Assembly (NCBI GenBank): GCA_022836615.1
Contig: MU405386.1
Location: 1 to 64,000 of the forward strand
Source: Annulohypoxylon bovei var. microspora
Taxonomy: Eukaryota; Ascomycota; Sordariomycetes; Xylariales; Hypoxylaceae
Direction of reading: 5' to 3'
DNA: 64,000 nucleotides
The notes beneath the pieces are model-generated. The model was not told the DNA's origin. It saw only the letters and a list, made by a program, of their open reading frames with translations, and did not search any database. The position numbers and the translations under genes were made by a program. Shown here piece by piece: positions 36,471-47,739 of the stretch (positions are counted from its first letter, which is position 1; every line of letters begins with the position of its first letter).

Positions 36471-38790
36471 ATTTACGAATGTATAAAGAATTTATAATTT
36501 CTTAAGGTTTACGAATTTTTACAAAACGTTTATTAAAGGATTTAATAAATTAATTACCCTTTTAATTACTTTAATGAAAAAAAAGGCCCCTTTTAAATGG
36601 GGGTAAAAGGTAAATATAACGTTTAAAAAATTAAAATATTTATTTATTATTATATTAATTTTAGTTTATTAAAACCTTAATTAAGAAACGTATTTAAAAG
36701 TGGATTACTTAAAATAGGTTTTAAAAATTTACTTTTTATAAAAGAATTATAATGGGATATTAAAACCCGTGGCTTACCACTTAGTAAAGTTATTATTAAC
36801 CGAATGTAATTACGAAATATACGATAAAAAGTTTTTAATAATTATTAAATTAATAAAAGTATAATAAAAGAAATTATAAAAGGTGGTTAAACCTTTTATA
36901 ATTTTTATAAACTATAAAAACTTAAAATATTTTATAATTATTTATAAATTAAATGAACGTTAAATACGTTAAAAGTAAATTTTATTAAAATTTAATTTTA
37001 TTATAAAATACCGGGTTAATAAAAAAGTAAAATAATTTAATGCCTTATTAAAATAAAGTTAAAATATCTTAATAAATTAAAAAAACGAAAAAATGGTAAA
37101 TTATATGTAACGTTTATTTAAATAAAAATGGTTACTTTTAATAAAAATAATAATAATAAATATTTAAATGTTTTTAATAAATGTTATTAAAGTGTTAAAA
37201 AAAGGGATAATATTAAATTAAAGCCTTGTAATTATACTTATTTAAAAAAAAATCTTTTATAATAAAAATTTATAAGTTTTATAAAATTAAAGGGTTATTA
37301 AAAATATGAACTTTAAAATGATTTATAAAGTTATTAATAAAAGCGATTATTATTTTTTATTAATTTTTAAGGATTATAAGGTTTTAATTATTAAATATAG
37401 TTTAAATAATAAAGAAACCGTATCATTTAAAAAATGAACGTAAATACCGGATTAAAAGTTTTTTAAAACGGTTATAATTTAAAATATCCATGATTCTTAC
37501 GTTATAAACCATTTAAAAAAAAATAATATTATTATAATTATTTTAAAATCTTTTTATTAATTAATTATAAAATAAAATATACGGAAGTTTTATAAGAATT
37601 ATAATGTTTATAACCAAGTTTACATTTAACGAATTTAATGAAAAGGGTTATTAAAATTTTTACTTATTTTTAATTATTATTTTTTAAAGTTATCCATTAA
37701 TTTTATAATAAAAATATTAATAAAAAAGAAAAGGGATTCCTGGTATTTAATGGTGGTTATTTATCGATTATTAAAATGGGTTTTATTAAAAACGATGGAT
37801 ATTATAAAAGTTAAAATGTGTGTTATAAAGTTTATATATATTTACGTTAAATATTACAACTTCTTTATAACGGTAATATTAAATTAAAAGAATAATTAAA
37901 TAAATATATTTTAAATAAAATTTTATAAATTAATAAAGGTGGTATAACGTTTATTTATTATTTTTAATTTAAAAATTAATAAGTTTATAAAAAAAATAAA
38001 TTAAACAATATAAATATATTTACGGTGTTTTTTAATTTACGCATAATTTAATTAATTAAAAATGTTATTTATAACGATAATAACGATTAATAATCGGAAC
38101 ATAATGGTTAAATTAAACTTTTTTTATATAACGTATAAATACCACATATATTTAATTAAATAAGTTATTAATAAAGCTTTAAATAAGTTATTTAAAAAAT
38201 AATGGGTCATGGATTTTATAATTAAAATTAAAAAAGTTAATAAATATATTTAAGTTATTATGATTATAATTTAAAAACGTATAAAATGTATAATAAATTA
38301 ATTTTAATTAAAAGGTTTTAAATATAAAGTAAACGATAAGGTTTAATTAAACTTAAAGAATATTATAACATTATAATTTAAAAAGAAATTTTTTTAATTA
38401 CATATAAAATATAAAGTAATTAAAGTAATTAATTTTTATGTGGTAAAATTAAATATATTTATAAAAATTTAACCACGATTTTATATTAAATTATTTAAAT
38501 TAATAATTATAAACTTATTATTATTTTAAGTATAAAATGACGTTTAATTACCACCTTTTATTAATTAAAATAACGAAGATTTTAAATATATTATTAAAAA
38601 GATTTTATAATTAAAAAGTAAACGTAAAAAATGAAGTGTATGTAAAATGGTATTAATTAAATGGAAGGGTTATGTAAAATTAATATAAAAGTTTTAAAAA
38701 AAATTAAAAAATATAAAAGCTTTAAAAACGTTTTATTAATAATTTAAAGTAAAAAATAAAGTGGGCGAAGAAACTTTTATAATTATAAGT
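36471..38790 (+). pseudogene. Gy2 RNase H, integrase and chromodomain, degraded
   Basis: RNase H: ITFKKLKYL near 36,620, a VAYHLVK stretch near 36,770, ECNYEIYDKKFLIIIK near 36,800 and INYKNLKYF near 36,915. These correspond in order to the RNase H core with acidic residues lost. The integrase is assigned by position (37,300-38,300). The chromodomain is supported by IKWKGY followed by a K-LENIKALK-like stretch at about 38,650-38,740, close to the polypurine tract, as in chromoviruses (the chromodomain-bearing Gypsy lineage). Confidence 0.85.
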
Positions 38791-39127
38791 TTTAAAAAAT
38801 AAAAAAGAAAAATATTATTATAAATTAAAGATTTAAAAAGTTAATTAAAATAAAAATTAATGTGAATTTATATTATGGTTATAAATGTAATAAGTGTAAG
38901 TTTTTATAATGAAGTTATTAATAACTTTAAATGGGTTATAAAAGTTATTAAAATATGTATAAAAGGGATTTTTACGTTAATTAATTTAATTTATATTTTT
39001 AAATATAAATATTATAATTTTAAAAATAAAGGGTTATTATTTTTCCTTTTCTTTTTTATTAATGAAAATAATTTTATTTTTAACCTTATATAACATAAAT
39101 TTACCATTATTTATGGAAACCGTTATA

Positions 39128-39225
39128 ATAATTTATTATTATAATATATTATTTTTATTATATACGGATTATATGATTCGTTATTATAACTTAAATTAAA
39201 ACTTTCTTTTAAATAATATAAACTT
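39128..39225. other. Short AT-rich spacer
   Basis: Flank between Gy2 and CT copy 6; nothing recognised. Confidence 0.5.
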
Positions 39226-40221
39226 AAAATTTTTAAAGTTTTTATTTTTTTTTATTTAATATAACTTTTTATAATGTTTAAAAAAACGCGACCTCCGTAA
39301 GTTCCGAAGCGTTTTAATTTTCTTAAAGTTACGAAAACCAAGAAAGAAAAAAAAAAAACTTTAAAAATTTTTCTTCGTAAAAAGTTATTAATTAAGGAAA
39401 ACGGGGAAAAAAAAAGGTGAATAATAAAATAAAAAAAAAGTAAAAAAAAAGGTGGGAAAAAAGGTGGGAAAAAAGGGTAATAAAATGGAAAAAAAAAAAT
39501 TTATCCGGAAAACATTATTATTCATTTAATTAATTAATTTTTAATTTAATAATTAATTAATTAATTAATTAATTAAAACTTTAATTAAAAAGTTAATTTA
39601 AAAATTAATTAAATAATAAATTAAATAACTTATTAATTTATTAATAAAAAAAATATTTTTATATAAAAAGCTTTTACCGCTTTTTAAATTTTTAAATTTT
39701 AATTTTAATTTTAATTTTACCTTTAATTTTAATTTTAATTATTAATTTTATATAATTTTAAAAGCTTATAAAATTTTAAAAACTTATATAATTTTAAAAA
39801 CTTAATTTTTAATTTAAATTAATTTATTTTTATATAATTAAATAAAAACCTTAAATATAAATAATTAATTAACTTTTGGAAAAATGGCTTTTATATACGT
39901 AAAAAATAATTTAAAAATGGCTTAATATATGGTTTAAAAAGTAATTAATTAAAAAAATGGCTTAAAAAGGTTATTATATATATAAATAATTAAAAAATAA
40001 ATTTAAAAAAATATTTAATTAAAAATATAAATAAATTTAATTAATTAAAAACGTTATATTTAAATTAATTAAACATAAAATAACTTATTAATTTTTTATT
40101 AATTATTTATTAATTATTTATTAATTATTTTATTAATTACTTTATTAATTATTTAATTATTATTTAATTATTTATTATATAATTAAAAAAAGTTTAAATA
40201 TAATAATATTTTTTAAATAAA
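39226..40221 (+). mobile_element. CT copy 6, heavily mutated
   Basis: Hairpin-like block from AAAATTTTTAAAG (39,226) to ACTTTAAAAATTTTT (about 39,372), G-rich minisatellite to about 39,490, the inverted terminus motif as TTTATCCGGAAAAC, a short TTAATTAA array, and the right module to GTTTAAATATAATAATATT (about 40,213). The telomere-like tract is reduced to TTTTAATTTTAATTTTA. Confidence 0.85.
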
Positions 40222-40595
40222 TAAATTTTTTAAAAAGTTTTTTATTTATTAAATAACCTTATAATAATTAAATAAAAACTTTAAATAATTACCATATAAA
40301 TAAAATAATATTTATTTAAAAATTTATTTTTATATTTTATTTTATAAATAAAATCTTTTTTAAATTAATTAATAATTTAATTAAAATAATAAATATATTA
40401 TTTATTTTTAAATTTAATTTTATTATTATTATATACTTATATTTATTTTTATTTTATTAATTTATTAAATAATAAAAAAACATAAAAAAATATATTTTTT
40501 TAAAAAACTTATTTAATTTTAAATAATCATTAACATAATTAAAATAAAATTAAAATTTTATAAAAACATTATATTTAAATAATAATTTAATTTTT
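40222..40595. repeat. Repeat I, copy 2
   Basis: Matches 15,280-15,640. It starts immediately after CT copy 6, so CT6 may have inserted at its edge. Confidence 0.55.
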
Positions 40596-41700
40596 AAATT
40601 ACCCCGAATTTATAAGGGGTTATTATTTCGGGGTTTTTAAATTAAATAATTAATATATTATTAAAAAATATAATAAGAACGAAGGTGGTCCGAGCGTAAT
40701 TGGTACATGTTTCGTTATATAAAACTTTATATAAATTAAAATACTTTTTAATTCACTTAAATAAATCGTTTTTTATTAAAATAATTTATTAATTTTAATT
40801 AATTATTGCTTTTTTTTAAAAAAATGTAATTTATTATAAAATTATATATTAAAATTACTTTTATTTTAAAATTAAATAAAATTAATTACATTATTTTACG
40901 ATCGTTAATAACTAAAATATCCGCGGTTAAATATAATTTTTAATTTAACGAAAAAAATAAAATAATATATTATTAATAATATATTACGGAAAGTCAGGTG
41001 GTCCAAGCGCGAAAAATCACCTGATTTTTAATAAAATTAATTTATTATTATTATTAATATATTACGAGCAAAAGGGTGGTTTAAGCGTTAAAATCATTTA
41101 ATTATCGAAAACTTAAAATATTTATTAATATATTAATTTTTACCCCTTTTAAAAGAAATCAAGTGATTTAAACGAATCGATCTTTAAATTTAAAACATTT
41201 TTATAACGATTAAAATCAAGGTTTAAATAATATAATAAAATTTATTCGAAAGCTTTTAAATTATTAAATCGAATAAACTTAATTATAATATTATAAAACG
41301 TTTTATTATTAAAATATAAATACGTAAACTTTAATTAATTAAATAATTAATTAAATAATTAATTAAATAATTAATTAAATAATTAATTAAAATGAAAAAT
41401 TAATAACATAAATATTTTAAAACTTAATTTAAAATTAAAAAAAAAACTTTAAATTTAACTTTTGAAATTAATAATTAATTTTATTAATGCGGGGTTAAAA
41501 CTTTAACGTATTAATGTATTTAATTAAAATACGTTTAAAAGTTTAACGTAAAATAATATATTAATATATTTAATTAAATCGTAAAAAAAAAATTTATAAC
41601 GTTAAAATTAAATTAAAATGTTTAAATAATCCTTTTTTAATGTTAATAACTTTATAATTATTTAAGGTTATTTTAAATTAATTTAAATTTAATTAAAACG
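40596..41700. repeat. Stretch with hairpins, spaced GGTGGTCC motifs and a 12-bp array
   Basis: There is no gene. A hairpin ACCCCGAA (40601-40608)/TTCGGGGT (40627-40634) opens it. The M-type TIR word ACGAAGGTGGTCCGAGCG occurs at about 40,679, with related words at 40,997 (GGTGGTCCAAGCG) and 41,074 (GGTGGTTTAAGCG). At 40,994-41,023 TCAGGTG and CACCTGA form a 7-bp stem. A 12-bp array AATTAATTAAAT occupies about 41,336-41,392. Confidence 0.6.
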
Positions 41701-41720
41701 AAATAATGGAAGTAAGTAAC

Positions 41721-41773
41721 GGCGGGGCGGGTTTGCGAAAAATGCGAAGCGTCCCGAGCAAACCCGCCCCGCC
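41721..41773. other. Perfect 16-bp-stem GC-rich hairpin
   Basis: GGCGGGGCGGGTTTGC (41721-41736), a 21-base loop (41737-41757), then its exact complement (41758-41773). It is by far the most GC-rich place in the window and shows no C-to-T decay. A parallel but different hairpin is at 57,740-57,789. Both are followed on the same strand by an ATTGAACC or ATCGAACC word and GGTTAAA palindromes. Function unknown. Confidence 0.85.
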
Positions 41774-41789
41774 TGCCGCGAGCGAAATA

Positions 41790-41935
41790 ATTTTATGAAA
41801 AAAAGGTGGTAAAATAAGAGATCGAGGAATTGAACCCCGGTTAAACCAAGGTTAAACCCCGGTTAAACCTTGGGATTTTAAAATTCGGGGGTATTGTGTT
41901 TACGAAGCGCGGGAACTTCGCGTATAAAATATAAT
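41790..41935 (+). repeat. Repeat E copy 2, GGTTAAACC palindrome array
   Basis: After GGTGGTAAAATAAGAGATCG the sequence reads GAACCCCGGTTAAACC, AAGGTTAAACCCCGG and TTAAACCTTGGGATTTTA, that is, repeated GGTTAAACC half-palindromes. Then GCGCGGGAACTTCGCG forms a short stem. It matches 12,160-12,290 in reverse and, more loosely, 57,820-57,880 and 58,870-58,920. Confidence 0.75.
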
Positions 41936-42218
41936 AATATTTTTATCGAAATTACGAAGGTTATAAATAAAAGTTTCGCATATTAATTTTAAAAATTAAC
42001 CCGTGTAAATTAAAATACATTCGCACCGTATGGCGCGTTTTTTTAATGGTTAAATTATTAAAAATATAACGGTTATTTATTAAAACTTAATGCATAAATC
42101 ATTATTAAGTTTAAATTTTAATTTAAAATTAATATAATGTTTATTTATTTTTTATTTAATTACGCATTAAATAAAAACCCGGGGTTAATATACGAAACTT
42201 TTATTTATAATTTTCGTA
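41936..42218. other. Unassigned flank
   Basis: Moderately AT-rich sequence before the left LTR of the Copia element. CCCGGGG at about 42,180 is the only notable word. Confidence 0.4.
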
Positions 42219-42381
42219 TATTTTATAATTTATAAATGTTAAATTTTATATATTATAAAAAATATAATTTATTAAAAAAAATAAAACGTAACTTCATTTT
42301 TTAAATAATTTATTTAAGCTTATATTTAATTAATTAATTACGTGACGTGATTAATTATTAAAAAATTAAAATCTTATAATA

Positions 42382-43900
42382 TATTTTTTAATTAAAAGTG
42401 GTTAATTTTAAGGCAATTATTTTACGTTTTTTTACGTTTTTAAAACGCTTTTTAAATGATATAAATGAAATGAATTAATAAACGTAAAAGTTTATATAAT
42501 ATTAATATTAAATAACCATTTAATTTAAATAATAAATTAATAAAATTTAAATAAACTTGTTTTTATATTTCGTTATTTAAGTTAAATAAGTTTATATGGA
42601 AATTATTAACGTAATTATAAATAATTTTATAATTATTTTAATAATGGCTTTTAATTTAAACGTTTTTTTATAAATATATAAAAATTATTTTTTATTTATA
42701 ATTAAATATTTTTTTTTATAATATTAATTTTTTAATCGTTTAATAAGTTTTATTTCAGTTTTTTATTAATTTATTTTTATTTCGTTTATATTTTTTTACG
42801 TTTTATTTTAATTTTAATTTTAAAATTATAAATTAATTTAAATATTATTAATTAATATATTTAATGTTTTTAAAATTAAATAAATTTAAACGAAAGAAAA
42901 TTATGGTTAATAATATTATTTAAGTTTATAAAGTAAAACGCGTTCGTCGTAATATTTTTTTAATTTTTTCCATTTATTTATTTTACGAAAAATAAAATGT
43001 TAATTTTAATTATAATTTCGTTAACGAGTAATTTATTAATACGGATATAAATTATAATTTTCTTAATAATAAAAATAATTTAAATAAATTTAAGTTTAAT
43101 TAAATTAATAATTTAAATGAAAATTTTATTACGTTTAAACGTTATATTAACGGTACCGATCCAAGCGATGGTTATAACGGTTTTTTTGGTTTTTTTCGTT
43201 ATATGCGTTTCGTTATTATTAAACGCCGTAATAAACCTTATTTAAATTATATTTTAAACGTTTTAACCGGTCGTTTAATTAAGGAATGTTTTAATATTAA
43301 AGGTTATGGATTTTATTATTAATAATATGCGTTAAGGCATTTTTATTTCGTTTTATAAATGATTCCTTTTATTTTCTCGCTTTTAATTTTTTATTAATAG
43401 TTGTTTTAAACTTAAAAAAATAATGCGTTAAATAAAAACCTTTATTAAAATACACATTATTAATAATCGTGAAATAAAATTTAATTCGCTTTTTATTTTT
43501 ATTTATTTTTAATTTACTTTTCGTTTTAAAAAATTAATAATTATATTAAAATGGTAAAAATTATGCTCCATAATCTTAATAATAATGTGGAAAAAAATCA
43601 TAATAAAATTAAAATTAATGTTAAAAGATTTTAATTTACGATTAATAAAGTTAATAAAATAATAAAAGAAATGGTTTAAATTATATTAATTGGTTTAATT
43701 AATTTAATTAACTTTATTAATAAATAATCATGTTAATTATTTAATTTTTTTAATTTTTAAAGTTAATTAAACCTTAATACCGGTTTAATTACAATTTTTA
43801 AATTTAATTATATTAATTTTTTAACACCTTTAATAACTTTTATATTTAATCGTGAACGTTTTATAAATTTAATAAAACTTAAAAATATTTAAACGATTAA
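42382..43900. other. Extra 3' segment of the Copia element with an open frame on the opposite strand
   Basis: Between Copia RNase H and the 3' LTR, the + strand has a 72-codon stretch without stops (43,104-43,319, stop at 43,320) reading through KRYINGTDPSDGYNGFFGFF and then a basic RYMRFVIIKRRNK segment. It lacks an early start codon. It keeps many GGT and CGN codons in a region where most frames are closed. No family is recognised. It may be captured sequence or a separate older insertion. Confidence 0.4.
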
Positions 43901-43974
43901 TAAAATAAGTTTTTCGTAAACCCATTTATTAATATTTCGTTTATTAATAAATATAATATTTCGAAATTACTTTT

Positions 43975-44160
43975 CTTATACTTTTAACGTAACCACATGT
44001 TTTAAATATCCATGTATTTTAATTTTATATTAATCCTTTTTTTATCTTTAATAATAAACTTAATTATTTATTTATTATCATTAAAAATCTTTTAAATAAA
44101 TCCGAAATTTATTTATATAACTTTAAAAAAACGTTATAATATTTTTTTTTTTATTATATT
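43975..44160 (-). pseudogene. Copia RNase H C-terminal region
   Basis: The minus strand reads F-DNK-IIKFIIKDK-RINIKLKYMDIQNMWLR-KYKKSNF. This corresponds to the end of Copia RNase H, where an Asp-Asn-x-x-A/I motif is followed by a run around K-IDI-Y-x-x-R and a short polar tail. Several residues are changed and stops interrupt the frame. It is downstream of the RT box, as expected. Confidence 0.72.
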
Positions 44161-44499
44161 TAATATAACGATTAACTTAACTTTTATTATAAAAATTAAT
44201 ATAATTTTTTAACACGTAACTTTTTAAATTACAAGTCTTTTATAAAACGACATAATATACCCATGGGATAATCGTTTAATTTTTTTATTATTAACGAATA
44301 AAACATCATTTAAAATTTATAAAATTTATATATTAATATATTTACTTTTATATTTAATGTAAAATGTTTTTATTATATATAAATACTTAATTACTTAATT
44401 TATTATAATTAAATGTGTAAACTTAAGGTTTAAAAAGTAATGTAATAATTAAGAAATGGTAAAAACTACGTTTAAATATATTATTATAATTATATATAA

Positions 44500-45700
44500 T
44501 ATTAATTTTACACACTTTTAATACACTTTAATTTAATCTTTTAAAACGTTATTTATATACTTTAAAAACGCGATACTTGGTAAAAGAATTATTAATATCC
44601 ACAAATTATCGTTCATTTTAAATTTCGAAATAATTTTATTAATATATTTATTATATATTAAAAAAATCGTTCATTATTTATAATTTTTAATTACTTTTAT
44701 TTTTAAATATTAATTTATAAATCCTTATTTTTTAACCTTATATATTACTTTAAAAATATTAATCATTTATTAAGCTTAAAAAACGTGCTTTTTAAAATTT
44801 ATAATTAATATATTATCCATGTATATAAATATAAATATTTTTTAATCGGTCGAATAAAATAAATATAACTTTTTTAAAAAGCTTTTAAATCTTGTTTTTT
44901 TAATATATTCGTTAATTTTTTATATCATAATAATAATGATTCGCATAACTTATATAAAGTTTATAAAAGCTTAATATATATGTTATTTTCTTTAAAATTA
45001 TTAAAAAGTTCGCATGTCACGGGGTTTTCCTTAAATAATAAAACGTTTATAAATATATTTTTTATGTTAAATTATAATACATTTAAATTAAAAAACGTAA
45101 TTAATATTATTATAATTTTAAATAATTTTATTATAAACGTTGCGGCGTATATATTTTAAAACGTTAAATATTATAAATCTTTTTTTATTATTAATTTAAA
45201 TTTACAAATTTTTAAGTAATTATTTTTATTAAATTTATAAGTAAAAACCCATTTTAAAAAAAGTAATATATTTTTTATTTAAACGCATTTAATTATTTTT
45301 TATACTTATTTCTTAATTATTATTTTAATTTTTAATTTCGCATTTTCTTTAAAATAATCCTTTATAAAGTAATATTTAAAAAAAATTTAAGTTTTAAAAA
45401 GTAATTTTATAAGGTTATTTTAATAAATATTAATTTTATTAAAAATTATTTTTTTATAAATAACTTTATTTTATTATATTATTATTATAAATATAATATA
45501 TAACGTTTTATGTATTCGATTTTCTTTATAAATTGCTTTTTATTAATTAAATAAAAAGGTTATTTAAAAAAAAACCATTTTTTATTCGTTAAAATCGTAA
45601 TCTTATTATTTTTGTTTTTATAAAATAAAATAATGAAAATTATATTAAATAAATTTTCATTATTTAATTTTTTATTATTTATTTATTTAAATTATTCCTT
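44500..45700 (-). pseudogene. Copia reverse transcriptase region
   Basis: The catalytic box YMDN, followed by ILII, is at 44,812-44,823 on the minus strand. Copia elements have Y-V-D-D-I-L, and the second Asp is again replaced by Asn through G-to-A change. The RT extends to higher coordinates, but flanking motifs are too mutated to place exactly. Confidence 0.72.
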
Positions 45701-46996
45701 TGGATTTTAACCTTTGATTCGGCGGTTTTATTATAAGGGTTATTTTTTTATAATAACCAGGTAAAAAACTATTATTTTTATAATTAATCCGTTTAAATTT
45801 ATTTATATTATTCTTTTAAAGCTTTTTAACGATCTTTTAAAGCGGTTTTTTCCCTTATATTATAATATTCTTTTTATTTATGGTTTTAATTAATTATTAT
45901 TAATAAAATCGTTTAATTTAACCATAATTATAATTAAATTATTTATGATTTATTTTAATGTATTTAAAACTTCGTTTTTTTTTAAAGAAATCCGTTTAAA
46001 AATGGGGTTTTATTTATTAACGCTTTTTTTTTTAAATATATTATTTTTTTAAATATTTTATTTTATTTTAAAAGTTATTTAAGGAATTATAAATCCTTAT
46101 TAAAAATCTTTTATTATATTATTAATCATGAATTTTAATACGTTAACATTCCATTTTTCGATACGATTTATTTTTACCTTTAAATTATAATTCCTTGGTT
46201 AATTTTCCACTTTATTTTTAATAAAAAGTTTATTTTTAATCTTTTCTTTAATAACCGAGGTAATCTTAAGGTTTATTTAAGCTTTTTTATTTTATATATT
46301 AAAAGTGTTAATAATTACATTTTTTTCGTTTTCTTTTTTTAAAAAGATTTTATTTACCTTATAAACATTAATTTTTACCTTTAAAAACTCATTTTTAAAT
46401 AAATAAAAAATTCGTTCGTTAAAATTAATATTTTAAATAATAATCACTTTTTTCTTAAATAAAATCCATATTTAATATAAATTAAAAACTTTATATTTAA
46501 TTAAATACTTAATATAAGTTTTTAAATTCGTTTTAAAAACTTTTTTATTTTTTTTTATTTTTACTTTTTTTTTAAACGCATACGTTTTACATTCATATAC
46601 ATACACCTTATTTTAATTTAATCTTAAATCACTTATAAAAACCGTTATAATTTAAAAAACATAAAACTTAAAATATTATTTAAATTAATTATATAATATT
46701 TCATTTAATATATATATATAATAAACATAATTAAAGCTTATATTAATTAAATATATAATTACTTAAATAATTTTTAACCATAATTAAGTTAATAAATTTA
46801 TTTTTAATTATATATTTAAAGCTTTTGAAATAACCATTTTTTTTATTCTTTTTATTTTACTTATTAATTCCTTTATTTTTAACGATAAAAGCTTTATTTT
46901 AATACTTTTTTCTTAAACTTAACGTTAATATTTAATATTCCCATTAATCGCTATGGAATTTATATCGTTATTATATTAAAACTTAATTATTATTAA

Positions 46997-47739
46997 AGAG
47001 CGTTGTTATCCGGGCTATGTCTTTTTTGTTATCCGGGCTATACCCCGTTATAAAATCACCCCACCAAATTCGAAAACCCGGGCTTTTTACCATTCATCTT
47101 GCCATAACTTCACGGATATGCCTGTCACTGGTATATAATTAGCACCATTAGAACGCTGGGATTTGGCTGCATCAGGTAGAATTAGGTGCATCCAATTCGA
47201 CCAAGTATTAGGAAAGTTATAAGCGTTTGAAGTTTAAAAGGCGTTATAGCGTACGCTACAGTGGGTTTCCAGGCCTTTTACCCCACCACCCACCTAATCG
47301 AACACTTAATGATTTAATTTTTACATCCTTTTTACATATATCTTCTAATATCTCAACGAATAATATAGGTATAAAACTCAAACCAAATCTATTCGATTCG
47401 AAATTGAATTCTGAATTTTATGAAGAAAGTTTTGAAATTTTTCTGATTTTATTCGCAAAGATATTAAAGAAAGTATATGTAAAAGTTATATATTATAAAA
47501 GAATCGTTATAGTTCGCTTAATTCTTCCCCGATTTCGATGCAACCAATTTTATTCATTACATAATTCTTTTAACTATCGAATGAATATAATCATGGAATG
47601 GTAGTTATAACGGTGCTAAAGTTATTATAAAATGAAAACGAAAGGGCCCGGGTTTCCGGATTTTAAAAATAAAAATTACCCAAAATCACGTGACATAGCC
47701 CGGATAACAAAAAAGACATAGCCCGGATAACAACGCTCT
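46997..47739. mobile_element. Young, unmutated TIR element (743 bp) inside the Copia element
   Basis: Near-perfect inverted ends of about 44 bp start AGAGCG. Each contains two copies of GTTATCCGGGCTAT separated by GTCTTTTTT. TATTAA stands on both sides (46,991-46,996 and 47,740-47,745) and may be the target duplication, though short AT words are weak evidence. Base composition is normal, with CpA and CpC intact, in sharp contrast to the surroundings, so it arrived after RIP or was too rare to trigger it. No transposase is present; it is non-autonomous. Confidence 0.9.
47227..47604 (+). CDS. Hypothetical 125-codon frame inside the young TIR element
   Basis: The longest open frame in the window, running from an ATG at 47227 to a TAG. 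The predicted protein has a basic start (KFKRRYSVRYSG), a Pro/His patch near residue 20, and a hydrophobic stretch near residues 70-90. No family, signal peptide or transposase motif is recognised. Because the element escaped RIP, an open frame of this length may arise by chance, and the element looks non-autonomous. I consider it more likely non-coding than coding. Confidence 0.25.
   Translation: MKFKRRYSVRYSGFPGLLPHHPPNRTLNDLIFTSFLHISSNISTNNIGIKLKPNLFDSKLNSEFYEESFEIFLILFAKILKKVYVKVIYYKRIVIVRLILPRFRCNQFYSLHNSFNYRMNIIMEW

Larger units (their letters stand above)
33457..39127 (+). mobile_element. Ty3/Gypsy element Gy2 (about 5.7 kb, degraded)
   Basis: Direct LTRs of about 315 bp lie at about 33457-33772 and 38813-39127. 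They share AAATGTAATAA, TTTAAATGG-TTATAAAAG, ATGTATAAAA and TTATTAATGAAAATAATTTTA in order. A 72-codon frame at 38,875-39,093 lies in the right LTR and is not a gene. The internal order is a gag-like frame, RT, RNase H, integrase, chromodomain, polypurine run (38,790-38,812). It differs from Gy1 in LTR and in RT sequence (YVDN box rather than YLNN). LTR ends are approximate, and no target duplication was established. Confidence 0.88.

Noticed and set aside
38875..39093. 72-codon frame near the right end of Gy2
   Set aside because: It lies in the right LTR and is matched by the left LTR (about 33,535-33,737), where it is broken.
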